A model generated the notes under the pieces. That model did no database searches and was not told the DNA's origin. It saw only the letters and a list, made by a program, of their open reading frames with translations. From Ceratobasidium sp. AG-K (taxonomy: Eukaryota; Basidiomycota; Agaricomycetes; Cantharellales; Ceratobasidiaceae): 64,000 nt of DNA. Location: assembly GCA_037039685.1 (NCBI GenBank), contig JAWNGF010000012.1, positions 1,116,001-1,180,000 of the forward strand. The letters are read 5' to 3'. Shown one piece after another: positions 63,780 to 64,000 of the stretch (position 1 is the stretch's first letter; each line of letters begins with the position of its first letter). The translations under genes were made by a program, and so were the position numbers.

Positions 63780-64000
63780 TGTCGTGAGCCAGCTCCCTCC
63801 ATCAGACTCGCCTGTTGTCTTGCCCGCCTGTATGTCTCTTTGTGTTGTGTTTCCTTTTCCGTTTGCCACATTGCCACCTTCTTGTGGTTCCTTCCGTTAC
63901 ACTATGTAACACGGCTGTGCTTTTGTACGAGTCATGTCTGTTCATACAGCATGACTCACATGGGCACTCCTGATTGCTTGACTTGCTTGACTTGTGTGGC
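63780..64000 (+). repeat. Element E 3' LTR, first 221 bp (runs off window)
   Basis: TGTCGTGAGCCAGCTCC, same family as the L and P LTRs (reverse complement of their ends). The window ends before the TATA box region. Confidence 0.9.

Larger units (their letters stand above)
20728..64000 (+). mobile_element. Element E: outermost Ty3 chromovirus, split into five pieces, both ends incomplete in window
   Basis: E pieces are 20728-22465, 44332-45494, 45969-46379, 53599-55402 and 63255-64000. Each joint is occupied by another element or solo LTR with an exact 5-bp duplication (TGAGT, AATGG, GGGCA, TTGTA), and the reading frame resumes across each. E is therefore the oldest visible element. It has gag, pol, ORF3, PPT and the start of a 3' LTR of the D/L/P family. 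It is heavily decayed: six TGA codons at Arg positions or otherwise, a 1-nt deletion and a deletion of roughly 55-60 bp in integrase. Confidence 0.95.

Noticed and set aside
1..64000. CRISPR arrays, rRNA, host protein-coding genes
   Set aside because: No regularly spaced repeats of that type and no sequence left over once the elements are assigned.

Overview
The window is a eukaryotic, almost certainly fungal, block made entirely of nested LTR retrotransposons. I see no host gene, tRNA or rRNA gene, or CRISPR array. The gag/pol families (Tf1-like Ty3 chromoviruses with chromodomains, plus one Ty1/copia element), the retroviral-type zinc knuckles and the lack of obvious introns fit a filamentous basidiomycete. 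Agaricomycetes, perhaps a Rhizoctonia/Ceratobasidium relative, is a low-confidence guess.

The nest can be unpacked from LTR ends and 5-bp target-site duplications (TSDs). The outermost visible element is E (+ strand). It is split into five pieces: 20728-22465, 44332-45494, 45969-46379, 53599-55402 and 63255-64000. Its 5' end lies left of the window and its 3' LTR runs off the right edge. Inserted in E are: A (+; only its 3' end is visible, 6414-6677 and 20024-20727), F (-; 22466-44331, TSD TGAGT), solo LTR M (45495-45968, TSD AATGG), P (-; 46380-53598, TSD GGGCA) and K (+; 55403-63254, TSD TTGTA). A is itself hit by B (+; 1-6413, a different Ty3 lineage, 5' end missing) and by copia element C (-; 6678-20023, TSD CTTTG). 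C is hit by D (+; 10338-17638, TSD TTGGT/TCGGT). F is hit by solo LTR G (23815-24270, TSD TCAGT), H (+; 28309-35249, TSD CCTTG) and L (-; 36173-43401, TSD TAGTT).

D, E, F, L and P form one family (LTR 455-488 bp). A and K form a second, related family (LTR 478-552 bp). Both carry gag, pol (protease, RT, RNase H, integrase, chromodomain) and an extra third gene, ORF3, between pol and the 3' LTR. The three frames step by -1 each time (gag, pol, ORF3). ORF3 has no membrane or signal segment. It is Trp-rich and acidic at its C-terminus with a CxxC motif, and I do not recognise its function. L is intact in all three genes and P has a single nonsense codon in gag. The other copies are decayed, mainly by CGA to TGA changes.

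Three LTR families (D, K and H types) show the same priming layout. A 12-nt primer binding site starts 2 nt inside the 5' LTR. It is exactly complementary to 12 nt in the LTR that begin 33 bp after the start of the TATA box. This is the layout expected of Tf1-style self-priming. The copia element instead uses a 14-nt match to the anticodon half of initiator Met tRNA and has non-canonical TATTG...CAATA LTR ends.
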